A stretch of 64,000 nucleotides of DNA from the NCBI RefSeq assembly GCF_014083865.1, contig NZ_JACEFA010000011.1:17428-81427 (forward strand). The letters run 5' to 3'. Made by a program: the position numbers and the translations under genes. Shown in pieces: positions 17,991-30,478 of the stretch. This DNA comes from Paraliobacillus salinarum. Lineage in GTDB: Bacteria; Bacillota; Bacilli; Bacillales; Amphibacillaceae. Each line of letters opens with the position of its first letter. Positions within the stretch are counted from its first letter, which is position 1. The notes below the pieces were generated by a model. That model did no database searches. It had not been told where the DNA came from and saw only the letters and a list, made by a program, of their open reading frames with translations.

Positions 17991-18209
17991 TTATTTATAA
18001 CGGTACGTAATACGTCCTCTTGTTAAATCATATGGAGAAAGTTCAACCGTAACCTTATCTCCCGGAAGAATTCGGATGTAGTGCATACGAATCTTACCAG
18101 AAACATGAGCTAAAACGGTGTGACCATTCTCTAATTCAACTTTAAACATTGCATTCGGTAATGTGTCAGTAACAGTACCTTCTACTTCAATTGCATCGTC
18201 TTTCGCCAT
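17991..18209 (-). CDS. infA: Translation initiation factor IF-1
   Basis: A 72-residue OB-fold protein that blocks the ribosomal A site during initiation. Diagnostic segments are [33 protein letters not shown] and the C-terminal [16 protein letters not shown] at 18209 lies 23 nt inside the preceding KOW-domain gene, and its AAGGGAGAT site is within that gene. Confidence 0.98.
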   Translation of the reverse strand: MAKDDAIEVEGTVTDTLPNAMFKVELENGHTVLAHVSGKIRMHYIRILPGDKVTVELSPYDLTRGRITYRYK

Positions 18210-18522
18210 CGAGTTGATCTCCCTTCTTCAAATCAGTCACTACTTCATTGACAAATTTTGATATAGCAAAACGCAGCTTACCATTTGTAACGCGACCAGT
18301 TTCTAGAAGGCTATTTTGAACCTCGGGAGAAATAAAGTTTATCGGCAGAACATGATTTAAATTCTTTTTCTTTGGTCGATCATACTTCCGTTTCTCTCCG
18401 TCAGCAAGTAAAGCAAAGCGATCATCAACTATACCAATAACAATAGCATATTGACCAGCTTCTCGCCCTTGTAAAATTTGAACAACTTGACCTATCTGGG
18501 GATACGAATCCGCATCATTCAA
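18187..18522 (-). CDS. KOW-domain RNA-binding protein (YbzG position)
   Basis: A 111-residue protein with a KOW-type motif near the N terminus ([21 protein letters not shown]), followed by a basic stretch ([15 protein letters not shown]). Proteins of this kind sit between map and infA in Bacilli and are assumed to bind rRNA, with function unknown. The only usable start is TTG 18522, supported by GAAGGTGA about 6 nt upstream; two nearby ATGs are out of frame. It overlaps infA by 23 nt. Confidence 0.8.
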   Translation of the reverse strand: MNDADSYPQIGQVVQILQGREAGQYAIVIGIVDDRFALLADGEKRKYDRPKKKNLNHVLPINFISPEVQNSLLETGRVTNGKLRFAISKFVNEVVTDLKKGDQLDGERRCN

Positions 18523-18953
18523 ACATGATCACCTTCACTTACCGATTTGCTAATAATAACAAATCCTATTATTGTTCTAAAATATATTGAAAACAAACAG
18601 ATATTCTACCATGTTTTGTGACTACCGTCCAACTATCCGCAAAAGCTGCTATCTGACATATCCCGCTTTTAATCATGAAAAATGTAATTATCCATGATTA
18701 AATTACTATGTGTAATCTTCAATTACACAACTTGTAATCATTAGATGCGATATATTGGAAAGGCGGGCACCTGGTTTTGCTTGATTTGAAAATGAAATAA
18801 CTTTATTCACTATTAGTATATGCACATTAAATTTTCAAAGCGTTACATATGCTTAAAACAGTTCATAAGTTATTTATACATTAATTGGTATTGATGTGCA
18901 AACACACAGAACCGTTTCACATCAACATCTTCTATCGTATTTGCACAAATTAC
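18523..18953 (-). other. Non-coding stretch where map would be expected
   Basis: About 430 bp between adk and the KOW gene hold no reading frame of note. Several dyads stand out: TTAATCATG with CATGATTAA around 18669-18700, TGTGTAAT with ATTACACA at 18709-18729, TTGATGTG with CACATCAA at 18891-18925, and TGTGCAAA with TTTGCACA at 18895-18946. A weak promoter-like TAGAAT occurs near 18603. In B. subtilis this place is occupied by map. Confidence 0.6.
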
Positions 18954-19631
<678 letters not shown>

Positions 19632-19652
19632 TTAAGCTAAACCAATCACAAA

Positions 19653-20948
19653 TTATTTGATAAATCCTTTATAATGTCGTTTCACTAGTTGGCTTTCCAA
19701 TTGTTTCATCGTTTGCAATGCAACCCCTACTACAATTAGTAAGCTAGTTCCGCCAATTTGAACCGATTGTGGTAAATTAGCCATACTGCCTAGTACTAAT
19801 GGTAGCACAGCTACAGCAGCTAAGAATATGGAGCCAACAAAAGTTAAGCGATACATTACACGGGTAAGATACGTTTCTGTTTTTTGTCCAGGACGTATCC
19901 CAGGAATATATCCACCTTGCTTTTTAAGATTTTCAGCCATCTGCTCAGGATTAACCTGCACAAATGTATAAAAATAGGTAAATGCAATAATTAACGCTAC
20001 ATATATAACCATGCCAATTGGCTGTGTATAATCAAAAATCGCTTCAATGGTGTTTGCCACTTTTCCATCGAAAAAGCTAGCAATTGTTCTAGGTGCCATG
20101 ATAAATGATACAGCAAAAATAACTGGTATAACACCGGCTGCATTCACTTTTAGTGGAAGGTGAGTAGAATGCCCACCTACCGGAGAACGATTTACTAGAC
20201 GTTTAGCATATTGAATCGGTATTTTACGTAGGGCTTGCTGGATGAAAATAACACCCACTACCACCGCTAGTACAACCAATACAATTAGAGAAACAATAAC
20301 AATATTAATGAACAAATCATCACCGGTATTCGCACCGAAATATTGTTCAAATAATTGATTTACGCCATTTGGTATCGCAGCAACGATACCTGCGAAGATG
20401 ATAATAGATATTCCATTACCAACTCCATGCGCAGTAATTTGCTCTCCTAGCCACATAAGAAAAGCCGTTCCACTTGTTAATACAATCGCAATGACAATAT
20501 ATTTTCCAATACCAGGATTAGAGATTAGTTGACCTCCAGCCATAGCGTTGAAACCAATAGACATAGCAATTGCTTGAATAAAGGCAAGAACAATAGTTGC
20601 GTATCTAGTGAATTGCGCTAGCTTACGTCGACCAACTTCCCCTTGCTTCTTCCATTCAGTAAACTTTGGCACAACGTCCATTTGCAATAATTGCATAATG
20701 ATAGAAGCGGTAATATACGGCATAATCCCCATTGCAAAAATGGAAAAATTCTGTAATGCCCCGCCTCCAAATGTGTTTAAGAAACCAAAAACGCTCTGTT
20801 GATCATCCATAAAACTGATCACGTCTCGGTTAGAAAAAGGAACCGGAATAAACGTCCCTAACCGAAAAACAATCAGCATTAAAAGTGTAAAAACAATTTT
20901 ATTTCTGATATCCTTCACACGCACAAAATTGGAGATTGTACGGAACAT
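19653..20948 (-). CDS. secY: Protein translocase subunit SecY
   Basis: The 431-residue channel of the Sec translocon, with about ten membrane helices. Conserved features include the plug-region FGGGALQNFSIFAMGIMPYI and the cytosolic loops RKIPIQYAKR and IPGIRPGQKT that contact SecA and ribosomes. ATG at 20948 overlaps the rplO stop by one base (TAATG), which couples it to L15. SecE is encoded separately at 47142-47321. Confidence 0.98.
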   Translation of the reverse strand: MFRTISNFVRVKDIRNKIVFTLLMLIVFRLGTFIPVPFSNRDVISFMDDQQSVFGFLNTFGGGALQNFSIFAMGIMPYITASIIMQLLQMDVVPKFTEWKKQGEVGRRKLAQFTRYATIVLAFIQAIAMSIGFNAMAGGQLISNPGIGKYIVIAIVLTSGTAFLMWLGEQITAHGVGNGISIIIFAGIVAAIPNGVNQLFEQYFGANTGDDLFINIVIVSLIVLVVLAVVVGVIFIQQALRKIPIQYAKRLVNRSPVGGHSTHLPLKVNAAGVIPVIFAVSFIMAPRTIASFFDGKVANTIEAIFDYTQPIGMVIYVALIIAFTYFYTFVQVNPEQMAENLKKQGGYIPGIRPGQKTETYLTRVMYRLTFVGSIFLAAVAVLPLVLGSMANLPQSVQIGGTSLLIVVGVALQTMKQLESQLVKRHYKGFIK

Positions 20949-21385
20949 TAGATCACCTCTATTTTACCGCCCGCTGCTTCTATTGCTTCTTTAGCTGAAG
21001 CAGAGAACTTGTGAGCTTTTACAGTAAGTTTCTTTTCCATAGTACCATTTCCAAGAACTTTAATGCCGGCTTTTAACTTGCTAACTAATCCTGTTTCAAG
21101 CAAAAGCTCAGGTGTTACTTCTGTACCTTCTTCAAATTTATTTAAAGTGTCAAGATTAACGATCGCGAATTCCTTACGGTGAATATTTGTAAATCCACGT
21201 TTTGGTAATCGTTGGAATAATGGCATTTGTCCACCTTCAAATCCAAGGCGAACGCCTCCACCTGAACGTGCTTTTTGACCTTTATGACCACGTCCTGATG
21301 TTTTTCCGTTACCGGAGGACATTCCACGACCTACACGATTTCGCTTTTTACGAGCTTGTGATGGCTCTAATTCATGAAGTTTCAT
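20948..21385 (-). CDS. rplO: 50S ribosomal protein L15
   Basis: L15 of 145 residues, starting [21 protein letters not shown] and carrying the glycine-rich [20 protein letters not shown] stretch. ATG at 21385 with AGGAGG 6 nt upstream. Coupled to secY by a one-base overlap. Confidence 0.97.
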   Translation of the reverse strand: MKLHELEPSQARKKRNRVGRGMSSGNGKTSGRGHKGQKARSGGGVRLGFEGGQMPLFQRLPKRGFTNIHRKEFAIVNLDTLNKFEEGTEVTPELLLETGLVSKLKAGIKVLGNGTMEKKLTVKAHKFSASAKEAIEAAGGKIEVI

Positions 21386-21413
21386 GCGAGCACCTCCTCT
21401 TTGCGCTAATGTT

Positions 21414-21596
21414 TTATACTTCTTTAACCGCTACTAAATGTGATACTTTGTTTATCATGCCTCTTACCGCAGGCGTATCTTCACGGACTACAGATTGATG
21501 GATTTTTTTTAATCCTAATGTTTGAACCGTTGCTTTTTGCACTTCAGATCTGCCGATGACACTGCGCGTGAGGGTAATTTCTAACTTTTTAGCCAT
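21414..21596 (-). CDS. rpmD: 50S ribosomal protein L30
   Basis: The 60-residue bacterial L30, with [16 protein letters not shown] and a [13 protein letters not shown]-terminal strand. ATG at 21596, GGAGGG upstream. It lies between rpsE and rplO as in B. subtilis. Confidence 0.97.
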   Translation of the reverse strand: MAKKLEITLTRSVIGRSEVQKATVQTLGLKKIHQSVVREDTPAVRGMINKVSHLVAVKEV

Positions 21597-21609
21597 GTGA
21601 TTTCCCTCC

Positions 21610-22113
21610 TTATCCTAACAGTTCTTCTACTGATTTACCACGTAATTTCGCTACATCTTCTGCACGTTTTAAACCTGCAAGACCACTGATTGTTGCACGA
21701 ACCATGTTAATTGGTGTGTTTGATCCTAATGATTTAGATAGAATATCACCAACACCCGCAAGTTCTAGTACCGCACGAACAGGTCCACCAGAGATAACTC
21801 CAGTACCTTCTGCTGCAGGTTTCATTAAAATGCTTCCTGCACCAAATTCACCAATTGTTTCGTGTGGAATTGTAGTACCTACGATTGGTACAGTAACTAA
21901 GTTTTTCTTCGCATCGTCAATGGCTTTCTTAATTGCTTCTGGTACTTCTTGTGCTTTACCGGTACCGAAACCAACGTGTCCATTCTTATCACCGACAACA
22001 ACTAATGCTGCAAAACGGAAACGACGTCCACCTTTTACAACTTTTGCTACACGATTAATTGTAACTACGCGTTCTTCTAAGTCTAATTTGTTTGGGTCAA
22101 TATTAGTACGCAA
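21610..22113 (-). CDS. rpsE: 30S ribosomal protein S5
   Basis: S5 of 167 residues with the double-stranded-RNA-binding N-terminal domain ([17 protein letters not shown]) and the [14 protein letters not shown] segment involved in decoding fidelity. The only suitable start is TTG at 22113, 7 nt after AAAGGAGGG, where B. subtilis uses ATG. Confidence 0.97.
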   Translation of the reverse strand: MRTNIDPNKLDLEERVVTINRVAKVVKGGRRFRFAALVVVGDKNGHVGFGTGKAQEVPEAIKKAIDDAKKNLVTVPIVGTTIPHETIGEFGAGSILMKPAAEGTGVISGGPVRAVLELAGVGDILSKSLGSNTPINMVRATISGLAGLKRAEDVAKLRGKSVEELLG

Positions 22114-22134
22114 TGTATGTCCCTCCTTTTACAA

Positions 22135-22497
22135 TTAAAATTCAAGACCTGCCTCACGGGCAGCATCTGCTAAAGCTTTTACACGTCCGTGATATAGGTA
22201 TCCTCCACGGTCAAATACCACGTTTTTGTGGCCTTTTTCTGTTGCACGAGTAGCGACAAGTTCTCCAACTTTTTTCGCTGCTTCAATGTTTCCAGTTGTA
22301 TCTAAACTGAAATCTTTATCTACAGTTGATGCACTTACTAGTGTTACACCAGCAACATCATCAATTAATTGAGCATAAATGTGTTTGTTAGAACGGTATA
22401 CGTTTAAACGAGGACGCTCAGCCGTTCCAAAAAGTGTTCTACGCACACGACGATGTCTCTTTTTACGTACGACATTTTTGTCTGGTTTTGTGATCAT
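22135..22497 (-). CDS. rplR: 50S ribosomal protein L18
   Basis: L18 of 120 residues, starting [20 protein letters not shown] and ending [25 protein letters not shown]. It binds 5S rRNA together with L5. ATG at 22497, AGGAGTG upstream. Confidence 0.97.
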   Translation of the reverse strand: MITKPDKNVVRKKRHRRVRRTLFGTAERPRLNVYRSNKHIYAQLIDDVAGVTLVSASTVDKDFSLDTTGNIEAAKKVGELVATRATEKGHKNVVFDRGGYLYHGRVKALADAAREAGLEF

Positions 22498-22548
22498 CTA
22501 GGTCACTCCTTTCTGTTACCTAACTAACCTGTTTTCGGTTAACTAACC

Positions 22549-23085
22549 TTACTTAGCTGTTTTACCTTCTTTACGACGTACATATTCATTTTCGTAACGA
22601 ATACCTTTACCTTTGTATGGTTCAGGTGGACGAATAGCACGAATGTTTGCAGAGATTGCTCCAACTAATTCTTTGTCAATACCTTTTACAACAACACGTG
22701 TGTTTGAAGGTACTTCGATTTCAATACCGTCTTCCTCATCGATTTCAACCGGATGAGAATACCCAGCGTTAACAACAAGTTTCTTACCTTGCTTTTGCGC
22801 ACGGTAACCTACACCTTGAATTTCAAGAGCTTTCTCAAAACCTTTGTGTACTCCCTCAACCATGTTGTTAATAAGGCTACGTGTTGTTCCATGTAACGCA
22901 CGGTGTTCCTTATGATCACTTGGTCTTGCAACTGTTACTGTGTTGTCTTCTATATTAATCTTCATATCTTCATGAAATTGACGAGTTAACTCACCTTTAG
23001 GCCCTTTTACAGTTATTTTGTTGTTATCATTTTTGATTTCAACGCCTGCAGGGATTTCAATAATCTTTAAACCTATACGAGACAT
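22549..23085 (-). CDS. rplF: 50S ribosomal protein L6
   Basis: L6 of 178 residues, made of two related domains. Diagnostic pieces are the N-terminal [17 protein letters not shown] and the C-terminal [19 protein letters not shown]. It lies near the sarcin-ricin loop. ATG at 23085, AGGAGGTG upstream. Confidence 0.97.
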   Translation of the reverse strand: MSRIGLKIIEIPAGVEIKNDNNKITVKGPKGELTRQFHEDMKINIEDNTVTVARPSDHKEHRALHGTTRSLINNMVEGVHKGFEKALEIQGVGYRAQKQGKKLVVNAGYSHPVEIDEEDGIEIEVPSNTRVVVKGIDKELVGAISANIRAIRPPEPYKGKGIRYENEYVRRKEGKTAK

Positions 23086-23118
23086 TTATTGTGCACCTCC
23101 TATCTTGTTAACTATTTA

Positions 23119-23517
23119 TTACCAAACGTATGCTAGCACTTCGCCGCCAATAGCTTGCTCACGTGCTTCTTTATCTGATAGTACACCTTTTGAAGTAGAA
23201 ATGATCGCAATTCCTAAACCGTTTAATACTTTAGGAATTTCATCTGATTTAGCATAAACACGTAGTCCTGGCTTACTTATACGTTTCAGCCCAGAAATTA
23301 CACGCTCTTCATTTGTACCATATTTTAAGAAAATACGAAGTACACCTTGTTTATTATCTGCAATGTATTCATAATCACGAACAAAGCCCTCACGCTTAAG
23401 GATATCTGCAACTTCAGCCTTTAGCTTTGATGCAGGAAGTTCTAGCTTCTCATGGCGAACCATGTTTGCGTTACGAATACGCGTTAACATATCTGCAATT
23501 GGATCTGTCATAACCAT
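23119..23517 (-). CDS. rpsH: 30S ribosomal protein S8
   Basis: S8 of 132 residues, beginning [18 protein letters not shown] and ending [26 protein letters not shown]. It binds helix 21 of 16S rRNA and is the spc-operon autoregulator in E. coli. The start ATG 23517 matches the Bacillus N terminus; GGAGG is 9 nt upstream. Confidence 0.98.
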   Translation of the reverse strand: MVMTDPIADMLTRIRNANMVRHEKLELPASKLKAEVADILKREGFVRDYEYIADNKQGVLRIFLKYGTNEERVISGLKRISKPGLRVYAKSDEIPKVLNGLGIAIISTSKGVLSDKEAREQAIGGEVLAYVW

Positions 23518-23546
23518 TAAATATTACCTCCTTCCCTGATCGGGGT

Positions 23547-23762
<216 letters not shown>

Positions 23763-24302
23763 TTATTTTTGGAAAGGCATGCCAAGTTGAGATAATAATT
23801 CACGTGCTTCTTCATCACTGTTAGCAGTTGTAACAATAACAATATCCATACCGCGAACTTTATTTACTTGGTCATAATTTATTTCTGGGAAAATCAATTG
23901 TTCTTTCACACCTAGTGTGTAGTTTCCTCTTCCATCAAAAGCTTTCTTTGAAATACCACGGAAATCACGAACACGTGGAAGTGATACATCAACAAGCTTT
24001 TGCAAGAATTCATACATACGCTCACCACGAAGGGTTACTTTTGCCCCAATAGGCATCCCCTCACGTAAACGAAAGCCTGCAATTGATTTTTTCGCTTTAG
24101 TTATTAAAGGTTGTTGACCTGAGATTAATGCTAATTCTTCAACCGCACTATCTAATGCTTTTGAATTTTGCACTGCATCTCCAACACCCATGTTAATTAC
24201 GATTTTTTCAACTTTTGGTACTTGCATTACTGAATCATAATTGAATTTCTCAACTAATGATGAAGCAATGTCATTTTGATATCTATTCTTTAGTTCATTC
24301 AT
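23763..24302 (-). CDS. rplE: 50S ribosomal protein L5
   Basis: L5 of 179 residues. The segments [16 protein letters not shown] and [22 protein letters not shown] are characteristic. It binds 5S rRNA and contacts P-site tRNA. ATG at 24302, GGAGGG upstream. Confidence 0.98.
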   Translation of the reverse strand: MNELKNRYQNDIASSLVEKFNYDSVMQVPKVEKIVINMGVGDAVQNSKALDSAVEELALISGQQPLITKAKKSIAGFRLREGMPIGAKVTLRGERMYEFLQKLVDVSLPRVRDFRGISKKAFDGRGNYTLGVKEQLIFPEINYDQVNKVRGMDIVIVTTANSDEEARELLSQLGMPFQK

Positions 24303-24329
24303 CGAGTAGCCCTCCTTTCACAGCACAAG

Positions 24330-24641
24330 TTATTTATCTAACGCTTCACCGGATTTTTTAGCGATACGGACTTTTTTACCATCACGGTCTTCATATCCTA
24401 CACGAGTTGGTTCGCCAGACTTCGGATCAATCGGCAATACATTAGAAACATGAATTGATGCTTCTTGTTCTATAATTCCGCCTTGCGGATTGTCTTGAGA
24501 AGGTTTTGCGTGTTTTTTAACCATGTTCACACCTTCTACAAGCACTCGATCTTTTTTAGGGTAAGCAACTAAAATTGTGCCTTGTTTCCCTTTATCTTTA
24601 CCAGAGATTACTTGTACTTTATCACCTTTTTTTACATGCAT
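24330..24641 (-). CDS. rplX: 50S ribosomal protein L24
   Basis: L24 of 103 residues with an N-terminal KOW motif ([18 protein letters not shown]) and the [15 protein letters not shown] strand. It initiates assembly of the large subunit. ATG at 24641 with AAGGAGG upstream. The gap to rplN, 121 nt, is long for this cluster. Confidence 0.97.
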   Translation of the reverse strand: MHVKKGDKVQVISGKDKGKQGTILVAYPKKDRVLVEGVNMVKKHAKPSQDNPQGGIIEQEASIHVSNVLPIDPKSGEPTRVGYEDRDGKKVRIAKKSGEALDK

Positions 24642-24761
24642 GCTAAACGCACCTCCTTACAAGGCTAATCATTACGATCTTGTTAACATTAAAACTAGTA
24701 AGGTTGATTTATTATTTCTCTGAGTAATAACAGATCATACCGCTACTGTTTTAAATGTTTT

Positions 24762-25170
<409 letters not shown>

Positions 25171-25179
25171 TTACTTAAA

Positions 25180-25449
<270 letters not shown>

Positions 25450-25469
25450 TTAACCTCCTCTCGGTTTAA

Positions 25470-25670
25470 CTAGTTATTTACACTAAGCTCTCTTTCACGT
25501 ACAACAGTTTTCATGCGTGCAATGGATTTACGAACTTCACGAAGACGTGCAGTGTTTTCCAATTGACCAGTCGCTAACTGAAAACGCAAGTTAAAAAGCT
25601 CTTCTTTTAAAGACTTAATTTTTTGTTCAATTTCGGCAGTGGTTAGTTCTCTGATTTCATTAGCCTTCAT
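25470..25670 (-). CDS. rpmC: 50S ribosomal protein L29
   Basis: L29 of 66 residues, two helices at the tunnel exit, beginning [16 protein letters not shown]. The start ATG 25670 gives the standard length and lies 11 nt inside rplP; the longer frame to 25694 is within rplP coding sequence. Confidence 0.97.
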   Translation of the reverse strand: MKANEIRELTTAEIEQKIKSLKEELFNLRFQLATGQLENTARLREVRKSIARMKTVVRERELSVNN

Positions 25671-26094
25671 TGATTTCACCACCAATTTCTTCACGTTTTA
25701 CAAACTTAGTTTTAATAGGTAGTTTGTGAGAAGCAAGGCGAAGTGCTTCGCGCGCTACTTCTTCAGATACTCCTGCAATTTCAAACATGATTTTTCCAGG
25801 CTTTACAACTGCTACCCAACCTTCGGGTGCACCTTTACCAGAACCCATACGAACTTCTAGAGGCTTTGCAGTGTAAGGTTTGTCTGGGAAAATTTTAATC
25901 CAAACTTTACCGCCACGTTTCATATAACGAGTCATAGCAATACGAGCTGACTCGATTTGACGGCTTGTAATCCAAGAAGCTTCAACAGCTTGTAATCCAT
26001 ATTCACCAAAAGCAACAGACGTACCGCCTTTTGCTTTACCTCTCATTTTACCACGATGTTGCTTACGATGTTTTACACGTTTAGGCATTAACAT
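25660..26094 (-). CDS. rplP: 50S ribosomal protein L16
   Basis: L16 of 144 residues, starting [19 protein letters not shown] and carrying [19 protein letters not shown]. It organises the A-site side of the peptidyl transferase region. ATG 26094 was preferred over 26088 because GGGGG is then 8 nt upstream and the N terminus matches Bacillus. Confidence 0.98.
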   Translation of the reverse strand: MLMPKRVKHRKQHRGKMRGKAKGGTSVAFGEYGLQAVEASWITSRQIESARIAMTRYMKRGGKVWIKIFPDKPYTAKPLEVRMGSGKGAPEGWVAVVKPGKIMFEIAGVSEEVAREALRLASHKLPIKTKFVKREEIGGEINEG

Positions 26095-26111
26095 AATGCG
26101 TGCCCCCTTCC

Positions 26112-26753
26112 TTACTTATTGTTTTTAGTTGGAAGGACTTCTCCACGATAGATCCACACTTTAACACCAAGCTTACCGTATGTTGTATCTGCCTCAGCAG
26201 TACCATAATCGATATCAGCACGTAAAGTATGAAGTGGTACAGTCCCTTCGCTATAGCTTTCTGCACGAGCAATATCCGCTCCGCCTAGACGACCAGATAC
26301 TTGTGTGCGAATACCTTTCGCTCCTGCTCGCATAGCACGTTGAATAACTTGTTTTTGCGCACGACGGAAAGAGATACGATTCTCCAATTGACGTGCAATA
26401 TTTTCAGCTACTAATTTCGCATCAATATCAGCTTTTTTAATTTCGATAATGTTGATATGAACTTTCTTACCAGTTAGAGCGTTCAGTGATTTACGTAGTG
26501 CTTCAACTTCTGAACCGCCTTTACCAATAACCATTCCAGGCTTTGCAGTAGAAATAGAGATGTTCACGCGATTTGCTGCACGTTCAATTTCAATCTTAGA
26601 AACAGCAGCGTCTTTTAGGCGTTGTTCAACATATTCACGAATTTTAATATCTTCATGTAATAAGTCTGCATAATCTTTGCCAGCGTACCACTTTGATTCC
26701 CAATCGCGGATGACACCGACACGAAGTCCTATCGGATTAACTTTTTGACCCAC
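26112..26753 (-). CDS. rpsC: 30S ribosomal protein S3
   Basis: S3 of 213 residues with an N-terminal KH domain ([19 protein letters not shown]) and the C-terminal [22 protein letters not shown] segment at the mRNA entry channel. The start is GTG 26753 with AAGGAGGG 8 nt upstream. Confidence 0.98.
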   Translation of the reverse strand: MGQKVNPIGLRVGVIRDWESKWYAGKDYADLLHEDIKIREYVEQRLKDAAVSKIEIERAANRVNISISTAKPGMVIGKGGSEVEALRKSLNALTGKKVHINIIEIKKADIDAKLVAENIARQLENRISFRRAQKQVIQRAMRAGAKGIRTQVSGRLGGADIARAESYSEGTVPLHTLRADIDYGTAEADTTYGKLGVKVWIYRGEVLPTKNNK

Positions 26754-26756
26754 AGA

Positions 26757-27098
26757 TTATCCCTCCTTCTTTTCTGATACAACCACTGTAATGTGGCTTG
26801 TTCTTTTGTTAATTTGACTAGCACGACCTTGTGCGCGTGGGCGGAAACGTTTCAACGTCACGCCTTCGTTCACGTAAGCTTCAGATATATATAAATCATC
26901 TGGGTTCATTTCATAGTTATGTTCTGCATTTGCGATTGCAGAGTTTAAAACTTTTTCAACAACTGGTGATGCACCACGTTGTGTATGTTTTAAAATTGCA
27001 ATTGCTTCTCCAACGTTTTTTCCTCGAATTAAATCAATTACCAAACGAACTTTACGAGGAGCAATTCGAACAGTTTTTGCAACAGCTTTTGCTTGCAT
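26757..27098 (-). CDS. rplV: 50S ribosomal protein L22
   Basis: L22 of 113 residues. It has the [17 protein letters not shown] terminus, and the C-terminal hairpin [19 protein letters not shown] lines the exit tunnel near the macrolide site. The hairpin shows no deletion or obvious resistance change. ATG 27098 chosen, one codon inside a TTG-started frame. Confidence 0.98.
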   Translation of the reverse strand: MQAKAVAKTVRIAPRKVRLVIDLIRGKNVGEAIAILKHTQRGASPVVEKVLNSAIANAEHNYEMNPDDLYISEAYVNEGVTLKRFRPRAQGRASQINKRTSHITVVVSEKKEG

Positions 27099-27119
27099 CA
27101 AGAGTGCCTCCTCTCATAA

Positions 27120-27398
27120 TTAGCGTTTTGTTTTCTTGTCATCGCCTGCGTGCCCTCTAAATGAGCGTGTTGGCGCGAATTCACCCAATTTATGTCCAAC
27201 CATATCTTCTGTAATATAAACAGGTACGTGTTTACGTCCATCATATACAGCGATTGTTTGGCCTACGAAATTAGGGAAGATAGTAGAACGACGAGACCAA
27301 GTTTTTACAACTTGCTTCTTGTCACTTTCGTTCATTTTTTCAACTTTCTTCATCAAATGGTCATCTACGAAAGGTCCCTTTTTTAAACTACGACCCAT
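27120..27398 (-). CDS. rpsS: 30S ribosomal protein S19
   Basis: S19 of 92 residues, [21 protein letters not shown], with [22 protein letters not shown] at the C terminus, as expected for the head protein that pairs with S13. ATG at 27398. Confidence 0.98.
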   Translation of the reverse strand: MGRSLKKGPFVDDHLMKKVEKMNESDKKQVVKTWSRRSTIFPNFVGQTIAVYDGRKHVPVYITEDMVGHKLGEFAPTRSFRGHAGDDKKTKR

Positions 27399-27455
27399 GC
27401 ATAAACCTCCCTTCGTGATTGTTGGACGAACATAATCGTTCGTCTTACAACCCCG

Positions 27456-28286
27456 TTATTTTTTACGTTTACGTACAATAAATTTATCTGATGGTTTATT
27501 ACGTTGACGTGTCTTGTATCCAAGAGTTGGTTTACCCCATGGAGACATTGGTGATTTACGACCAATTGGTGCACGTCCTTCACCACCACCGTGAGGGTGA
27601 TCGTTAGGGTTCATTACAGAACCACGTACAGTTGGGCGAATACCTTTCCAACGAGAACGTCCAGCTTTACCTACAGTGATTAATTCGTGTTCAACGTTAC
27701 CTACTTGACCGATTGTTGCACGGCAAGTTCCTAACACTAAACGAACCTCACCTGATGTCAAACGAACTAGCACATATTTATCTTCACGTCCAAGGATTTG
27801 AGCCTGTGAACCTGCAGAACGAGCAAGTTGTCCTCCACGACCTGGTTTTAGTTCAACATTATGAATGATTGTACCTACAGGAATATTTACAAGTGGTAAT
27901 GCATTACCTAATTTAATATCTGCATTTTCACCTGATAAGATTTCTTGACCTACTTCAATTCCTTTTGGAGCTAAGATATAACGCTTCTCACCATCTGCAT
28001 AGTGAATTAACGCAATGTTAGCCGAACGGTTTGGATCATATTCAATTGTAGCAACGCGTCCTGGTATTCCATCTTTGTCACGTTTAAAATCAATGACACG
28101 ATATTGACGCTTATGTCCACCGCCTTGATGACGAACAGTCAATTTCCCTTGGTTGTTACGTCCTCCACGTTTGTGAATTGGAGCAAGCAAAGTTTTTTCT
28201 GGTTGTGTAGTTGTGATTTCAGCAAAATCAGATCCTGACATACCACGTCTACCATTTGAAGTTGGTTTATACTTCTTAATCGCCAT
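27456..28286 (-). CDS. rplB: 50S ribosomal protein L2
   Basis: L2 of 276 residues. The universal [20 protein letters not shown] segment with the essential histidine nearby (PHGGGEG) is intact, as is [20 protein letters not shown]2 is required for subunit joining and peptidyl transfer. ATG at 28286. Confidence 0.99.
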   Translation of the reverse strand: MAIKKYKPTSNGRRGMSGSDFAEITTTQPEKTLLAPIHKRGGRNNQGKLTVRHQGGGHKRQYRVIDFKRDKDGIPGRVATIEYDPNRSANIALIHYADGEKRYILAPKGIEVGQEILSGENADIKLGNALPLVNIPVGTIIHNVELKPGRGGQLARSAGSQAQILGREDKYVLVRLTSGEVRLVLGTCRATIGQVGNVEHELITVGKAGRSRWKGIRPTVRGSVMNPNDHPHGGGEGRAPIGRKSPMSPWGKPTLGYKTRQRNKPSDKFIVRKRKK

Positions 28287-28317
28287 CTTGTTTCCCTCCT
28301 TCTTTTATAAAGTTATA

Positions 28318-28608
28318 TTATACACTTTCAAAAAATTCTAGTTCTTTACTGTCTTCAGAAAGTTGAACGACAGCTTTTTTGCGGTCCGGACGAAATCCTC
28401 CGTGTCGACCCATACGCTTAAATTTACCTTTAAGGTTTAAAGTGTTCACTTTAACCACTTTGACTCCAAAGATTAATTCAACAGCATGTTTAATCTCTGT
28501 TTTGTTTGCTCTCGGATCTACCTCAAATGTATATTTCTTATCAACCATTAGGTCTGCAGAGTGTTCCGTAATAATCGGGCGCTTAATAATATCACGTGTG
28601 TCTTTCAT
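28318..28608 (-). CDS. rplW: 50S ribosomal protein L23
   Basis: L23 of 96 residues, the docking site for trigger factor and SRP at the tunnel exit. Conserved: [11 protein letters not shown] and [19 protein letters not shown]. It overlaps the rplD stop by one base (TAATG), so translation is coupled. Confidence 0.98.
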   Translation of the reverse strand: MKDTRDIIKRPIITEHSADLMVDKKYTFEVDPRANKTEIKHAVELIFGVKVVKVNTLNLKGKFKRMGRHGGFRPDRKKAVVQLSEDSKELEFFESV

Positions 28609-29231
28609 TATGAAAGCACCTCCCCTGCTTTTTCAGCTGCTTCTTTTGTAATAATCAGCTTGTCATGCGTAAGCAAGTCAATAACGTTAACTTCACTTAC
28701 TGGTAATACTTTTGCGTTTGGTAAGTTGTTTGCAGAACGAGCTATTACTTCATCTCTTTCCGCAGTAACGATCAACGCTTTTGTATCTACATGAAGTGCA
28801 TCAAATAATTTAACCACTTCTTTAGTTTTTGGCGCATCAAACGCTAATGTTTCTAATGCAATAATATTGTCTTCTTTCACCTTACTAGAAAGTGCAGAAA
28901 GAAGAGCTAAACGACGTACTTTTTTAGGTAACTTATAGCTATAGCTACGTGGTGTCGGTCCAAATACTACTCCACCGCCAACCCATTGTGGTGAACGAAT
29001 AGAACCTTGACGTGCACGGCCTGTACCTTTCTGACGCCATGGTTTACGTCCTCCACCGCGTACTGCTGAACGATTTTTAACAGCGTGTGTACCTTGACGA
29101 CGAGAAGCTTGTTGCATAAGAACAGCATCATGTAATACATGTTCATTTGGTTCAATACCAAATACCACGTCGTTCAATTCTACATCACCTACTTGTGAAC
29201 CGCTTTGGTTATATAGTGCTACTTTAGGCAT
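28608..29231 (-). CDS. rplD: 50S ribosomal protein L4
   Basis: L4 of 207 residues. The tunnel loop [19 protein letters not shown] is intact. ATG 29231 with GGAGG 7 nt upstream gives the [11 protein letters not shown] start; the longer frame to 29249 is not needed. In Gram-negatives L4 also represses the S10 operon; whether it does here is unknown. Confidence 0.98.
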   Translation of the reverse strand: MPKVALYNQSGSQVGDVELNDVVFGIEPNEHVLHDAVLMQQASRRQGTHAVKNRSAVRGGGRKPWRQKGTGRARQGSIRSPQWVGGGVVFGPTPRSYSYKLPKKVRRLALLSALSSKVKEDNIIALETLAFDAPKTKEVVKLFDALHVDTKALIVTAERDEVIARSANNLPNAKVLPVSEVNVIDLLTHDKLIITKEAAEKAGEVLS

Positions 29232-29256
29232 GACATATCCTCCCTTCAATAAATAA

Positions 29257-29886
29257 TTAGTTAGCCTTTATTGCACCCGTAATTTTTACGAATGATTTTT
29301 TCGCTCCAGGAACATTTCCTTTAATTAATAGAAGATTACGTTCCGCATCGACTTTAACTACTTCTAGATTTTGAATAGTGATTTGCTCTCCACCCATTTG
29401 TCCAGGTAGTTTTTTGCCTTTAAATACATGCATTGGATCTATAACACCCATTGCACCCGGGCCTCTATGATAGTGAGAACCGTGACTCATTGGACCACGT
29501 GATTGGTTGTGGCGTTTGATAGAACCTTGGAACCCTTTACCTTTAGAAGTTCCTGTTACATCAATAATATCTCCAGCTTGGAAAACCTCTACGCTAATTT
29601 CTTGACCAACTTCATAGTTATCAAGGTTAACGTTACGGAATTCACGAATGAAGCGCTTAGGGTTCGTGCTCGCTTTTGCAGCATGCCCTTTGGCTGGTTT
29701 GTTAGAACGAGATTCTTTCTTATCAGCGAAACCTAGTTGAATAGCTTCATAGCCATCGTTATCTTCAGTTCTTTTTTGTAGAACTACGTTTGGTTCTGCT
29801 TGAATTACTGTTACCGGCGTTAACTCTCCGTTTTCAGAGAAAAGTTGTGTCATGCCGATTTTGCGACCTAAGATTCCTTTCGTCAT
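29257..29886 (-). CDS. rplC: 50S ribosomal protein L3
   Basis: L3 of 209 residues, [16 protein letters not shown], with the central extension [19 protein letters not shown] that approaches the peptidyl transferase centre. ATG at 29886, AGGAGGTG upstream. Confidence 0.98.
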   Translation of the reverse strand: MTKGILGRKIGMTQLFSENGELTPVTVIQAEPNVVLQKRTEDNDGYEAIQLGFADKKESRSNKPAKGHAAKASTNPKRFIREFRNVNLDNYEVGQEISVEVFQAGDIIDVTGTSKGKGFQGSIKRHNQSRGPMSHGSHYHRGPGAMGVIDPMHVFKGKKLPGQMGGEQITIQNLEVVKVDAERNLLLIKGNVPGAKKSFVKITGAIKAN

Positions 29887-29913
29887 CCGTTACACCTCCT
29901 AAAATGTTATCTA

Positions 29914-30354
<441 letters not shown>

Positions 30355-30384
30355 ATTATATAATAAAAGTATGTTAAATTGCAA
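30355..30384 (-). promoter_or_regulatory. SigA promoter of the S10 cluster
   Basis: On the minus strand TTGCAA (30379-30384), an 18-bp spacer and a perfect TATAAT (30355-30360) lie between the tuf terminator and rpsJ. Confidence 0.75.
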
Positions 30385-30431
30385 GGTTTTATCGTATTTA
30401 TTTTATTTTTTTATGTTTAACAAATATTCAT

Positions 30432-30465
30432 AAAAAAGAACAGATAGCTAGGCCATCTGTTCTTT
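30432..30465 (-). terminator. Terminator of the str operon after tuf
   Basis: An 11-bp stem AAAGAACAGAT (30435-30445 with 30455-30465) is followed on the minus strand by TTTTTTATG, 14 nt after the tuf stop. Confidence 0.9.
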
Positions 30466-30478
30466 CTATATAAATATA

